From NCBI GenBank assembly GCA_910588205.1, contig CAJUQK010000012.1, positions 1 to 64,000 on the forward strand: DNA of 64,000 nucleotides. The letters run 5' to 3'. Shown one piece after another: positions 6,287-15,455 of the stretch; position 1 is the first letter of the stretch, and the number at the start of each line of letters is the position of its first letter. The notes under the pieces are model-generated. The model was not told where the DNA came from, ran no database searches, and saw nothing but the letters and a program-made list of their open reading frames with translations. A program made the position numbers and the translations under genes. Origin of the DNA: an uncultured Eggerthellaceae bacterium (GTDB lineage Bacteria > Actinomycetota > Coriobacteriia > Coriobacteriales > Eggerthellaceae).

Positions 6287-8597
6287 GCCTCTGAGCGACC
6301 GAGCATCGGCATGGGCCTACGCGGTCTCGCTCATCCTCGCGCTCAGCGCCTGGGCGCTCGTCGCCTTTCCTGCGATCTACGTGTTCGGCTTCCTGGCGTT
6401 CCCGACTGACCTCGCAGGTGCCGCGCTATCGCCTCTCTCGTTCCTCTCGACCTACTTTGAGCGTTGCTTCCCGTTCGGGCTGAGTGCCTTTGCCGCCCTT
6501 GCGGGTAGCTACGGGGTGAGCCTCCTTGCGCTCGCCATAGGAGTCGCATCCTTCGCGTTGCCGGTCATCGCGGTGAAGAGGATGCACAAACGCCTTACCC
6601 ATGCGCCATCCATCCTGGACAAGCTGCCCAAAGCAGCCGATACCACCGAGCATGGCTCGGCACGCCTCATCGAAGACCCCAAGGAGATCGCCAAAGCCTG
6701 GAAATGCGTGGAGTCGACGGACATGGACATGGAGCAGTCCGGAATCGTGCTCGGGTACTGGCTGGACAGGAGCCCGTGGCACGTCCTCTGGGAAGACCTA
6801 GCAAGGAGATCCGCTCGCATCCCGATGCCGCCAGAGCCCAAGGGCAGGTACTTCGTGACCGATGGCGACATACACGTGGCCATCTTTGGCTCCACCCGCG
6901 CTGGCAAGAGCCGGCGCATCCTCATCCCGACGATAGAGGTCCTCATGCGCGGCGAGAAGGAATCCGCGCTCGTGCTCGATCCGAAAGGCGAGCTCTACGG
7001 CCTCTGCTCAGAGGAGCTTCGCCGACGCGGCGTCAAGGTGAACCGCATAGACCTCAGGTACACGGAGCATTCCGATTGCCGCAATCCCATGGGCGAGGTC
7101 GTTGAGCTTTGGAACATGATCCGCAAGGAGAAGGATAGCTCCCGCAGCCTTGAGCTCACGGCGAAGGTGTCCCAGCGCGTGCAGGACCTCGTCGAAATGC
7201 TCTTTCCCACCACGCCCGATGAGGGACAGGCGAAGTACTTCAATGACGGCGCACGTGCGCAGATCCGCTCCGCCATCCATTACGTGGCATCGAGCCCCTT
7301 CTGTCCCGATGAGCAGAAGACCCTCGCAACGGTCTCTCGTGTGCTGGCCATGTACGCGGATGCCCAGCCGCTCCCGCAGAATGACAAGCGCACGTTCGTC
7401 CCTTACGAAGCGATGCTGGAGAAGCTCCCGGCAGACCATCCAGCCGTCGAGGCATGGGCAGCGGGGCGTGGCGGCACTGCGAAGGAGACCGCTCAGTTCT
7501 CATCGACCGCGCAAGGGCCGCTGCAGCTCTACCGCGACCCTTCGGTCATGCGCATCACGCAGACCACGACGACTCCTTTGGAGAATCTCGGCAAGGAGCG
7601 CTCCATCACATTCCTCATCGTCCCCCAGGACCGTCCTGCCTATGCAGGGTTCGCGAACCTCTACATCCAGCAGACCTACTCGGCGCTCTCTGACCTCGCA
7701 ACCGATTACGGCGGACGCCTCCCGCAGAACGTGACCATCATCGGCGAGGAGATAGGCAACCTCACGCCCATCCCTGACCTGGCGGGAAAGCTCGGCTTCG
7801 GAACGGGCCTCGGCATTCGCTGGGTGCTCGTCTTGCAGAACTTCGCCAAAATGCAGGACCGCTATGGAGAGCGCCCCGCCACTGACATGGTGGGCAACTG
7901 CGGCGTGCAGTGCTTCATCAAGACCGATGAGATAGAGCGGACCGGCAAGCATATCGAGACGATGCTCGGCACCTACACGACCACATCGGAAGGGCAGTCA
8001 AGGTCAGGTGCTCGCCTCTCGCCGTTCAAGCCCCAAGGCTCCGATTCGGTTCGCACCGTGAAGCGCCAGCTGCTCACCGCAGACGAGCTGGCAGCATGGA
8101 CGCCCGATATGGGCAACATCGTCATCAAGGACGGCATCAAGTACCTCATGCCCCTGCCAGACCTGTCCAAGATGCCAACGGAACGCATCTGCGGACTCGG
8201 CGACAAGGAGCACAACCAGGAGATGCAGCAGAGGGCCCTTTGCGGTGGCAAGCCCAATGCCATCCCCTTGCCGAAGCCCTGGTACCCCGAGCTCAAGCGC
8301 AAGAGGGACTACACTGCCAACATGCTCAAAGTCTGCCGCGCCTCCTACATGCGCGAGCTCGGCTACATCTACCTTGCCCGCTATGCGGTGAAAAGCCAGG
8401 AGCCATCGCAACCCGCAAAGGGGATTGGTGCACCACTGGAGCACCAATCCCCGAAGGTCGGCTCTCAGCCCAGACAGAGGCCAGAACCTCGCAAGCCAAC
8501 GAATGCCCGCGGATCGGCGAAAACCCCGCAATGCAAGGATGCTTGCACTAGCGTCGGAGGCATAGGGCCAGACGATGCGGAATGGGCCGGTTGGTAG
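6273..8597 (+). CDS. type IV coupling protein (VirD4/TraG family)
   Basis: This 774-aa ATPase links the relaxosome to the transfer channel. Two to three N-terminal membrane segments are followed by the motor domain with Walker A GSTRAGKS (about residues 206-213), preceded by VAIFG, then ALVLDPKGELYG, typical of TraG/VirD4. The Walker B region reads VTIIGEEIGNL, with Gly-Glu-Glu in place of the usual Asp-Glu. The C-terminus (after about residue 680) is Pro/Gln-rich and disordered. ATG 6273 was chosen because upstream codons lie inside the previous gene. Translation is probably coupled to that gene. Confidence 0.92.
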   Translation: MLLDKPLSDRASAWAYAVSLILALSAWALVAFPAIYVFGFLAFPTDLAGAALSPLSFLSTYFERCFPFGLSAFAALAGSYGVSLLALAIGVASFALPVIAVKRMHKRLTHAPSILDKLPKAADTTEHGSARLIEDPKEIAKAWKCVESTDMDMEQSGIVLGYWLDRSPWHVLWEDLARRSARIPMPPEPKGRYFVTDGDIHVAIFGSTRAGKSRRILIPTIEVLMRGEKESALVLDPKGELYGLCSEELRRRGVKVNRIDLRYTEHSDCRNPMGEVVELWNMIRKEKDSSRSLELTAKVSQRVQDLVEMLFPTTPDEGQAKYFNDGARAQIRSAIHYVASSPFCPDEQKTLATVSRVLAMYADAQPLPQNDKRTFVPYEAMLEKLPADHPAVEAWAAGRGGTAKETAQFSSTAQGPLQLYRDPSVMRITQTTTTPLENLGKERSITFLIVPQDRPAYAGFANLYIQQTYSALSDLATDYGGRLPQNVTIIGEEIGNLTPIPDLAGKLGFGTGLGIRWVLVLQNFAKMQDRYGERPATDMVGNCGVQCFIKTDEIERTGKHIETMLGTYTTTSEGQSRSGARLSPFKPQGSDSVRTVKRQLLTADELAAWTPDMGNIVIKDGIKYLMPLPDLSKMPTERICGLGDKEHNQEMQQRALCGGKPNAIPLPKPWYPELKRKRDYTANMLKVCRASYMRELGYIYLARYAVKSQEPSQPAKGIGAPLEHQSPKVGSQPRQRPEPRKPTNARGSAKTPQCKDACTSVGGIGPDDAEWAGW

Positions 8598-8781
8598 TCT
8601 CACGGCAAGACTGACGCCACGTATATACATCGCCATGCCATCCATGCAGCGAAGCCCCGCGAAGCATGAGCCGCCTTCGGACGCGAGCAGAATCTCCCAT
8701 GGGCCGCACGCCCGGTAGACGGAGGCCGGGACGCGCGGCCCGCCAATTTCGAAACCATACGAAAGGCGGGAGCTTCAAGGC

Positions 8782-9078
8782 ATGGACTTCGCATCGGTAT
8801 TCAACAACATCATGGACATGGTCCGTGACAACATCCTGCTGACCATCGGCTACGGAATCCTCGGCCTGGTTGCCGCAGCGGCTCTTGTGATCTTGGCAAA
8901 GGAAGGCTTCGGCCTCGCGTTCACGCAGGACACCCCTGAGCGCCGAGAGAAGATGAAGAACTGCGTCTACGTCCTTGCTGTGTGCCTCGTGCTCGCCTTC
9001 CTGCCTGCCATCATCAATGGCGTGATCACCCTCGCAGGCACAGCGACCAACCTCGGCCAGAGCTTCCTCACGATCTAG
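8782..9078 (+). CDS. second small pilin-like membrane protein
   Basis: The 98-aa product has two hydrophobic segments (about residues 20-38 and 60-80) separated by a charged loop (DTPERREKMKN) that resembles the two-helix fold of VirB2-type pilins and the small protein preceding VirB6-like proteins in Gram-positive conjugation systems. It follows a 184-bp gap after the coupling protein and is followed 18 bp later by the polytopic protein. Function is inferred from layout. Confidence 0.7.
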   Translation: MDFASVFNNIMDMVRDNILLTIGYGILGLVAAAALVILAKEGFGLAFTQDTPERREKMKNCVYVLAVCLVLAFLPAIINGVITLAGTATNLGQSFLTI

Positions 9079-9096
9079 CCGGGAAGAGACACGTCC

Positions 9097-10026
9097 ATGA
9101 CTGTAGCCATCGCAACACTCGTTGTCATTGCGGCGGGCATCATCCTCGGCTTCTTCACCGGCGGGATCATCGAGTTCGCGCTGGTGCCGATGGTGTCAGG
9201 CTTCTTCGATGCGAGCGTGAACTTCCTATCCATCCCCATTGTCTCCACCATCGTCTTGTGGGGACAGGGCATCTCCATCGCCGCCGTGGTCGCCTTGCGC
9301 GTCGGCGTCGGCATCAAGGAGATGATGCTTGGATCCCCTGACCGTGAGTTCTCCCTTGCCGAGTACATCTACAAGTCCGTGACCGCCATCATCTTGGTCG
9401 CGCTCATGCCAACCCTCTGCGCCGCCGTCATCAGCCTGGGCGACACCATGCTCGCGGACATCAAGGGCGGCATCGGAGCGCAAGGCGTCCTCGACAACCT
9501 CACCACCAACAACTATGAGAACCTCCTGGGCGTCACGAACCCTGTAGCTGTGATCCAGATGCTCATCAGCTCCATCCTGCTGCTCGTGGCCCTCATCATG
9601 TGCGTGATCGTGATGTACCAGTTCGCGAAGCGCCAGATCGAGATGGGCATCGTATCGCTCATCGCCCCGTGGGTATCCATCCTCGCGGGAACCACGAACG
9701 ATTCCTCCCAGTACTGGGATCTACTCAAGAACCTCTTCGGGATGTGCGTCACCCAATGGGTCCAGTACGTTCTCTGCATCATCGGCCTGTCGTGGCTGTC
9801 GAACCTTGCAGCATCGGCAGGGGATGTCTACTCGCTCACGCTCGTCCCGCAGACCTTTGTGTCGGTGTTCTTCGTGATCGCCATCTTCGGTGCGTCCATC
9901 GGCGTCTCGCGCCTCATCGACCGCTACACCTTCAGCAGCGCATCCTCTGGCACAGGGGCCATGCTCGCCGGCATCGCGGCACGCGGCGGCGCGTCCAAGC
10001 TCGCTGGCATAGTGGCGAAAAAGTAG
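9097..10026 (+). CDS. polytopic conjugation protein (VirB6/TrbL-like)
   Basis: The 309-aa protein has about six to eight membrane segments, with a hydrophilic loop around residues 120-145 (DIKGGIGAQGVLDNLTTNNY). It fits the TrbL/VirB6-like inner-membrane channel family of Gram-positive type IV secretion systems. The YQFAKRQIEMGIVSLIAPW stretch, with charges inside the membrane-proximal region, recurs in such proteins. It lies between the pilin-like gene and a membrane-anchored accessory gene in the transfer operon. Confidence 0.8.
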   Translation: MTVAIATLVVIAAGIILGFFTGGIIEFALVPMVSGFFDASVNFLSIPIVSTIVLWGQGISIAAVVALRVGVGIKEMMLGSPDREFSLAEYIYKSVTAIILVALMPTLCAAVISLGDTMLADIKGGIGAQGVLDNLTTNNYENLLGVTNPVAVIQMLISSILLLVALIMCVIVMYQFAKRQIEMGIVSLIAPWVSILAGTTNDSSQYWDLLKNLFGMCVTQWVQYVLCIIGLSWLSNLAASAGDVYSLTLVPQTFVSVFFVIAIFGASIGVSRLIDRYTFSSASSGTGAMLAGIAARGGASKLAGIVAKK

Positions 10027-10034
10027 GCACGCTC

Positions 10035-10652
10035 ATGGGCAACTCAACAGCAGCACAGATCGAGCCGATTACTTTCGCACTCATAGGCATCTTCGCAGCG
10101 GCAGCGCTCGTAGCCGTCGCCGTGGCAGCAGCCCGACACTTCCTCAGGAAAGGAGAGGATGCCTCAGCACCCAGCGGCTTTCTGAGCCGCGCATCGCACG
10201 TGGTCGGGTACATCTTCGCCGGTGGGCTCATTGCCGCAGGCGGCGCATCCATCTCCAAGCTCGCCAAAGGAACGGGCGGCGAGAAGCAGATCCAAGATGC
10301 TGCGTCCAAGACGGGCTCGGGCGCGAACCCCTTCGCACCTACGAAATCCACCGGTCTTGAGCCCATCCAAGGCGAGAGGTCGGATCTGGGCAAAGCGGCA
10401 GACAAGGCTATGAAGCTCATCCAGAAGGAGGCAGCTCGCGCATCAAAGGAGGAGGCACGCGGGAAGATGGCCCAAGCGATCAAGGGCGTTGCGGCCACAG
10501 CCAACGGGTCAGTCGGCGTGGTTCCCATCCAAGACGACGAGATAGCCCGCAAGCTTCTCTCGGCAACCGACTACCTCCGCTACAAGAGCGGCGTGAAGTT
10601 CCAGGCAGTCAAGGCTTCTGACGGAAGCCAGCTCATACGCGCCATCAGCTGA
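10035..10652 (+). CDS. membrane-anchored transfer operon protein, unknown function
   Basis: The 205-aa protein has a first hydrophobic helix (about residues 12-32), a short basic loop, a second hydrophobic segment (about 55-70), then a soluble C-terminal half that is rich in Ala/Lys/Glu and probably helical. The start ATG 10035 lies 8 bp after the previous stop. I do not recognise a family. Its position between the VirB6-like and lipoprotein genes suggests a channel accessory. Confidence 0.7.
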   Translation: MGNSTAAQIEPITFALIGIFAAAALVAVAVAAARHFLRKGEDASAPSGFLSRASHVVGYIFAGGLIAAGGASISKLAKGTGGEKQIQDAASKTGSGANPFAPTKSTGLEPIQGERSDLGKAADKAMKLIQKEAARASKEEARGKMAQAIKGVAATANGSVGVVPIQDDEIARKLLSATDYLRYKSGVKFQAVKASDGSQLIRAIS

Positions 10653-10665
10653 CGAAAGGAAAGGC

Positions 10666-11175
10666 ATGGAAGAGAAACGCGCAATCACGCGCAGGGATGC
10701 GCTCGCCCTCGGGGCGGTCGCAGCAGCGGGCGCTGCGCTCGCGCTCACAGGTTGCAGCACGGGCTCGTCAACTGACGATACGGGCTTCGTGGAGTTCGAC
10801 CTTGAGAGCGAGGTGCTGCCCCTAGGTTCAGTTGTGGTCCTCGATGACGGCCGCGAGCCCGAGATCGCACGCCTCATCATCGCCCGCAGACCGGTCTACA
10901 TCCAAGACGAGCATGTCTATGACTACGCTGGCGTGGTCTGGCCCATCGGCATCATCAGCGACATCTCCGGCGAGCCCTTTCCCAACGAGATCCACCTGTT
11001 CGATGCGAAGGCCATCAAAGGCGTTCGCTTCATCGGCTACGAGGGCGCGCTCGAATCAGAGGCGGCGGCTCGCCTCAAGGATTCTGCTGTCCAAGACGAG
11101 AGCTCCCTTGAGTCTCTTCTGCCCTTGGCGATGGAGATGGGCGTTGTGGAGCTTTCTGAGGATGTGGGGCTGTGA
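10666..11175 (+). CDS. Tat-type lipoprotein with DUF4176-like domain
   Basis: The N-terminus has a twin-arginine motif (TRRDALALG) followed by a hydrophobic stretch and a lipobox ending LTGC, so the mature protein is probably a folded lipoprotein exported by the Tat system and anchored outside the membrane. The mature part contains LPLGSVVVLDDG and YDYAGVVWPIGI, which match the DUF4176 pattern known from small proteins near type VII secretion loci. AAAGGAAAGG precedes the start. Gene order places it between channel proteins and the VirB3-like gene, so it may be an external part of the transfer machine. Confidence 0.75.
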   Translation: MEEKRAITRRDALALGAVAAAGAALALTGCSTGSSTDDTGFVEFDLESEVLPLGSVVVLDDGREPEIARLIIARRPVYIQDEHVYDYAGVVWPIGIISDISGEPFPNEIHLFDAKAIKGVRFIGYEGALESEAAARLKDSAVQDESSLESLLPLAMEMGVVELSEDVGL

Positions 11176-11756
11176 GCATGGGCGATCAGTTGACTATGCC
11201 GGTCTTCAAGCCGATGCGCAAGCGCCGCATGCTCTTGGGGCTCGGCCTCAAGGAGTGGATGCGGGTGGCGGGAGCGCTCGTCATCGGGGCTATGCTCGCA
11301 CTGTCGCTGGGCACGCTCAGGCAAGAGGCCGATGTCGCGCTCAATGCCTCCGAACTGCAAGAGCAATACGGCAAGTACAGCCTGTATCAGAGCACCCTCC
11401 AGAAAGCCGAGTCCATGATGGATGCGGCCGGGACCGACAGCATCGAGGCCATAGACCTCACCGCAGACGAACGCTCGCTCGTCGCGAATGCACGTTACCT
11501 GGGGATAGGCGCGCAGATGGACCGCGATGAGCTCATCGAGCTCATCCCCAAGAGCGAGCTGCGCGTGATCCCGGTGTTCCCTGACATCCCGCGTTGGATG
11601 TTCTGCCTTGGCATCCCGCTCGTCATCACCGTGCTGCTGAGCGTCGAGGTCTCGCATAACACGACGCTTTTGCGCGAGGGCAGCAGGTATCTCGGCTTCA
11701 TGAGCTCCCAGCGCGTCTTCGACTCAACACCCAAAGCCTATCTGAGAGGACAATGA
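11172..11756 (+). CDS. VirB3/PrgI-like membrane protein
   Basis: The 194-aa protein has an N-terminal basic region, one membrane helix at about residues 30-50, a soluble middle part, and a second hydrophobic helix at about 140-160. A short TM protein immediately upstream of VirB4 is typically VirB3/PrgI-like. The start GTG 11172 overlaps the previous stop in a GTGA arrangement; ATG 11178 is an alternative. It is larger than usual VirB3 because of the extra periplasmic-type loop. Confidence 0.7.
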   Translation: MSMGDQLTMPVFKPMRKRRMLLGLGLKEWMRVAGALVIGAMLALSLGTLRQEADVALNASELQEQYGKYSLYQSTLQKAESMMDAAGTDSIEAIDLTADERSLVANARYLGIGAQMDRDELIELIPKSELRVIPVFPDIPRWMFCLGIPLVITVLLSVEVSHNTTLLREGSRYLGFMSSQRVFDSTPKAYLRGQ

Positions 11757-12445
11757 TGTTCACCCTACCGCTCAAGCGCTCTATCAGAGATTCGAAGAGG
11801 AAGCGCAAGCAAGCCCTGGAGACGCGGCAATCGGTCCAAGACCGCCTGCCGCTCGCAGACATCAGCGAAGGCGTGCTCTATCTCAAGGATGGGAGCTATC
11901 GCATCTTCGTGGATTATCCCGGCAAGAACTATTCCATCTACTCCGCTGAGCAGATGCGCCAGGAGGCGCACGATGTCGCCTTCCTCATCTCATCCATCAC
12001 CTGTTCCTTCGCCATCATCAAGTACGTGCGCTCAGTCGAGTCGCAAGAGAGCCTCATCGAGATCGAGAAGGCTCTCGACGATGCCCGCTCCCGTGCCTTG
12101 GGAGCCCACGGCGAGGTGCTGGACAAGGCCGCCTTCAAGCGCTTGGACCTCATCGAGCGCCACATCCTGCCGCAAGCTCTCACCGAGGCGGCCCGTGCGG
12201 AGCACCTGAGCGTCACCAACGTCATCGCGTTCATGTTCGACGCCAAGACCCCCATAGAGGAGGCAGAGCGTCAGGTTTATGGCTTCTGCCGCATCTCCGA
12301 GGACAGGACGAAGGTCCGCGCAGAGCGCCTGGACACGCCCGATGTGGTCGCGCTGCTCTCCGAGTGGCTGACGCCCACCGACATCCTCAAGGGAGCGTCA
12401 ACCGATTCAATCGTCTTGCCGAGTCAATGGGATGAGGTGGCGTAA
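11753..12445 (+). CDS. transfer operon protein preceding VirB4 (possible split VirB4 N-domain)
   Basis: The 230-aa soluble protein begins with a basic stretch (RDSKRKRKQALETRQS) and then a domain containing ISEGVLYLKDGSYRIFVDYPGKNYSIYS. That pattern, where an early beta-rich segment says how a cell handles a request, resembles the N-terminal domain of VirB4/TraE proteins. It ends with an ATG overlap (TAATG) on the VirB4 gene. I infer that the usual VirB4 is here split into two genes; this should be treated as likely but unproven. Confidence 0.65.
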   Translation: MMFTLPLKRSIRDSKRKRKQALETRQSVQDRLPLADISEGVLYLKDGSYRIFVDYPGKNYSIYSAEQMRQEAHDVAFLISSITCSFAIIKYVRSVESQESLIEIEKALDDARSRALGAHGEVLDKAAFKRLDLIERHILPQALTEAARAEHLSVTNVIAFMFDAKTPIEEAERQVYGFCRISEDRTKVRAERLDTPDVVALLSEWLTPTDILKGASTDSIVLPSQWDEVA

Positions 12446-14301
12446 TGGCGAAGAAGATCCTCGGCAACCACAAGGGCCAGGCGAACAAGCCCCTCATCAA
12501 TGCGATCGCACCTTCACGGCTCGAGTTCGCAAACACCCATGGTCTCACCGATGACACCTTCTTCAAGATGTTCGCCATGAGCGACTACGCCGCAGAGCAA
12601 CCTCTTGACTGGGGAAGCGCGTTCATCGGATGCGCAGGGCTGCAGGCCCCGGTCGTCATCACGTGCGAGCCCGCAAGCAAGGCAGCCATGCAGGAGCTCG
12701 TGGACAAGGCCGCATCCGAGGCGGACGCCCAGATCGTGTCCGTGCGCAAATCGCTCTCGGAGACCATCGACGACAAGCAGGCCGAAGAGCATGCGGTGCG
12801 CATCGCCCATATGATCGCGCGAGACAACGTGAGGATGTTCGAGTCGTCCATATACATCGCGCTTCGCGCCCGGGAATACGACGAGTTGGCGGATTCGGAG
12901 GACTACCTCAGGCGGATGCTCGCTCCCTACGGAAACGGCATCAAGACCCTCATCGCGAACCAGGACAAGATGTTCTTCGCCGCGTCCCCCATGCTGACAG
13001 ATGACCCCGTCACCTTCGAGCAGACAGCACGCCCCATGCCGGCATCGACTTTGGCCTGGATGATGCCCTTCAAGAGCACGGGGCTGGCTGATGCCCGCGG
13101 CATAGGCATAGGGGTGGATGATGACGGCGGTGCCGTGCGCATCGACACGATGACGCACACCGCCACCAGGAAGAACTCCAACGGCATCTTCGTAGGCGAT
13201 TCGGGCTCCGGCAAGTCCGCAGAGCTCAAGCATATCGCACTGCACGAGTGGGCGGTCAAGGGGGCCAAGATCCTCTGGATAGACCCAGAGGGCGAAGCCG
13301 AATCGTTCGTGCGCTCCCTGGGCTGCAAGGTGGTGAAGATCGGCTCTGAGAGCGAATCGGGCATCCCTGTGTTCGCGCCGCGCAACATCGGATCAGGCGA
13401 TGACGGCGCTGCCGATGACGCGGATGAGGACACGCAGAGCTCAACGTCCCAAGAGCGCGTGCTCGCCGCCACCATTCCGTTCGTCTCCTCCTACATCAAG
13501 ATCGCCTTCTCGCCGGACATAGACGACATGCCGGCATTGGAGGAGGCGCTGGAGAGGACCTACGGCGCCTATGGCATCACCCCCGAGATGACCTTCGGCG
13601 AGTACGAGGCAACAGACCTCAGCTATCCCGTCATGGAGGACCTCTACAACGTCTTGAACGAACTGGCCAAGGAGAACCCGCAGAACCCCTCGTACGATCG
13701 CGTGGCACAACGCATCAGAAAGGCCGCAGTCGGCTATGACGCGCACCGCTACAACTCGCGCAAGGTGATCGACGCCTCCGATGACATCGTGCTCATTAAC
13801 ACCGAGGGTATCTCCGCTGACGAGGCCATGATGAGAGCCGAGTACTACAACATCCTGTCTTGGTGCTGGTCGCAGATTCGCTCAGAGCGCTGGACGGGAC
13901 ACTACGTCAGGCTCATCGCCGACGAGCTCCACACCATCGTCAACCGCAAGAGCGTGGATGCTGCGATGATGGTGAAGAACATCGTCCAGCGAGCCCGCAA
14001 GTACGGAGCTGGGTTCTTCGGCTCCACGCCTCAGATCGTCGATTTCAGGGCGGAGGGCGTGAAGGACATCGGCGAGGCCATCATCCTCAACTCCACCTAT
14101 CGCTTCTATGGCGGCGCACGCGGCGACAACCTGGAATCCGTGGTGAAGACCGAGGGCTTCTCCAAGGAGGTGGAGCGCGGTCTCATGCGTGCCCAGCGAG
14201 CCCGGTTCGTGGTCTGCGCTGGCGCGACGGAGAAGACCTGGGTGAACACCGTCATCCCCGAGTGGGAGCTGGAGCTCTTCGGAGCGGGCGGCGGCAAGTA
14301 G
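12445..14301 (+). CDS. VirB4/TraE-type conjugation ATPase
   Basis: This 618-aa protein is the energy-providing ATPase of the type IV secretion channel. Walker A is GDSGSGKS at about residues 252-259 and Walker B is LIADELHTIV near residue 490. The N-terminal 200 residues include a short region typical of VirB4 before the motor. It starts one base after the previous stop begins and is followed closely by the CHAP hydrolase gene. An acidic insert (DDGAADDADEDTQ, about residues 318-330) lies within the motor domain and is probably a flexible loop. Confidence 0.93.
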   Translation: MAKKILGNHKGQANKPLINAIAPSRLEFANTHGLTDDTFFKMFAMSDYAAEQPLDWGSAFIGCAGLQAPVVITCEPASKAAMQELVDKAASEADAQIVSVRKSLSETIDDKQAEEHAVRIAHMIARDNVRMFESSIYIALRAREYDELADSEDYLRRMLAPYGNGIKTLIANQDKMFFAASPMLTDDPVTFEQTARPMPASTLAWMMPFKSTGLADARGIGIGVDDDGGAVRIDTMTHTATRKNSNGIFVGDSGSGKSAELKHIALHEWAVKGAKILWIDPEGEAESFVRSLGCKVVKIGSESESGIPVFAPRNIGSGDDGAADDADEDTQSSTSQERVLAATIPFVSSYIKIAFSPDIDDMPALEEALERTYGAYGITPEMTFGEYEATDLSYPVMEDLYNVLNELAKENPQNPSYDRVAQRIRKAAVGYDAHRYNSRKVIDASDDIVLINTEGISADEAMMRAEYYNILSWCWSQIRSERWTGHYVRLIADELHTIVNRKSVDAAMMVKNIVQRARKYGAGFFGSTPQIVDFRAEGVKDIGEAIILNSTYRFYGGARGDNLESVVKTEGFSKEVERGLMRAQRARFVVCAGATEKTWVNTVIPEWELELFGAGGGK

Positions 14302-14307
14302 TGCCCG

Positions 14308-15441
14308 ATGATGCGCCTCATCAAGATAGCCGCCATCTTCGCATTGAGTATCCCCATGCTCATCTCGGTCGCCGTGCCGGTGATGCTCGGTGTGTCCTCA
14401 TCTGCTGCAGGGGGAAGCGGTACGGCTATAGTCGAGGTCGCCAAGAGCGAATACGATGATTACGTGGCTGCTGACATCCACGGCGGCGACAAGTACCGCG
14501 CCTGGATCAACGGCGGAGCTGCCGATGGCGCTCCTTGGTGCGCTACGTTCGTCTCATGGTGCGCGAACGAGTGCGGGTTCATCGAATCCGGCATCGTTCC
14601 CAAGAATGGTGCCGTTCTCGGCTTCCTCGATTACTACCGAAGCCACCCCGACATGGGTGCCGTGTTCGACGGGGACGCCTACAGCCCGGTCCCAGGTGAC
14701 TTCATCGTGTGGCAGCGCAGTCTCGATCCCGACAGCATCATCGAGTCGCACATCGGCATCGTGGAGCGCGTGGGCGACGAAGGGCGTGTCTACACCATAG
14801 AGGGCAACTCAGGCAACAGCATCTCCAAGAACTCCTACGCGCACGCTGGCCTGGCCAGCTACTACATCCATCCTGCCTACCCGGCCACAGCCGCTGGCGC
14901 AAGCCATGTCGATGACCCGACATGCGGCGACATCGCCATCGACTACGGCGGAAGGACCAACTGCTACACCTACATGGGTTGGCAGACCATCACCTCCCCG
15001 AGCTCCAACCAGTACAAGCTGCGCGAAGCGGCTGGCATGAACTTCGACGATGAGGGCTTCGGCATCATCAACGGTCGCTATGTGATCGCATGCACCACCA
15101 CCTTCGGGGGCGTCGGCGACTACATCGACTTCTACCTGCAGGACGGCACGATTCTCGCATGCGTCATCGGCGACATCAAGAGCGAGAGCGATGCTAACTG
15201 GACCAGGTTCGGGCACACGACCCCGCCAAACGGTCTCTCGGTCGTCGAGTTCGTGGTGGACAAGACCTCCTGGTATGGCTCAGGGCATGCCAACCCCGGC
15301 ACGCCCAGCTGCCATCCCGAATGGAAGCAGCAGATCGTATCCGCATCAAAGGTCGGCTCTTTCGACGGCGCATCCACGACACAGGTCGGCGGCCTTGCCT
15401 CCTGCTCAGCAGCCATCATCCGAGCCACCATCGCCCGTTAG
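14308..15441 (+). CDS. secreted CHAP-domain peptidoglycan hydrolase
   Basis: The 377-aa protein has a signal peptide or membrane anchor (hydrophobic 8-30) and a CHAP amidase/endopeptidase domain with Cys78 in APWCATFVSWC, His148 in ESHIGIVERV, and the TIEGNSGN strand. It would open cell wall for the conjugation channel, equivalent to VirB1 or to Tn916 Orf14. The C-terminal half (after about residue 200) contains a second domain with DYGGRTNCYTYMGWQ and DYIDFYLQDGTILACVIGDIK, which looks like a small beta-barrel wall-binding or 3D-like domain. It lies directly after VirB4, the usual position. Confidence 0.9.
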   Translation: MMRLIKIAAIFALSIPMLISVAVPVMLGVSSSAAGGSGTAIVEVAKSEYDDYVAADIHGGDKYRAWINGGAADGAPWCATFVSWCANECGFIESGIVPKNGAVLGFLDYYRSHPDMGAVFDGDAYSPVPGDFIVWQRSLDPDSIIESHIGIVERVGDEGRVYTIEGNSGNSISKNSYAHAGLASYYIHPAYPATAAGASHVDDPTCGDIAIDYGGRTNCYTYMGWQTITSPSSNQYKLREAAGMNFDDEGFGIINGRYVIACTTTFGGVGDYIDFYLQDGTILACVIGDIKSESDANWTRFGHTTPPNGLSVVEFVVDKTSWYGSGHANPGTPSCHPEWKQQIVSASKVGSFDGASTTQVGGLASCSAAIIRATIAR

Positions 15442-15455
15442 GAAAGGACTTGCGA

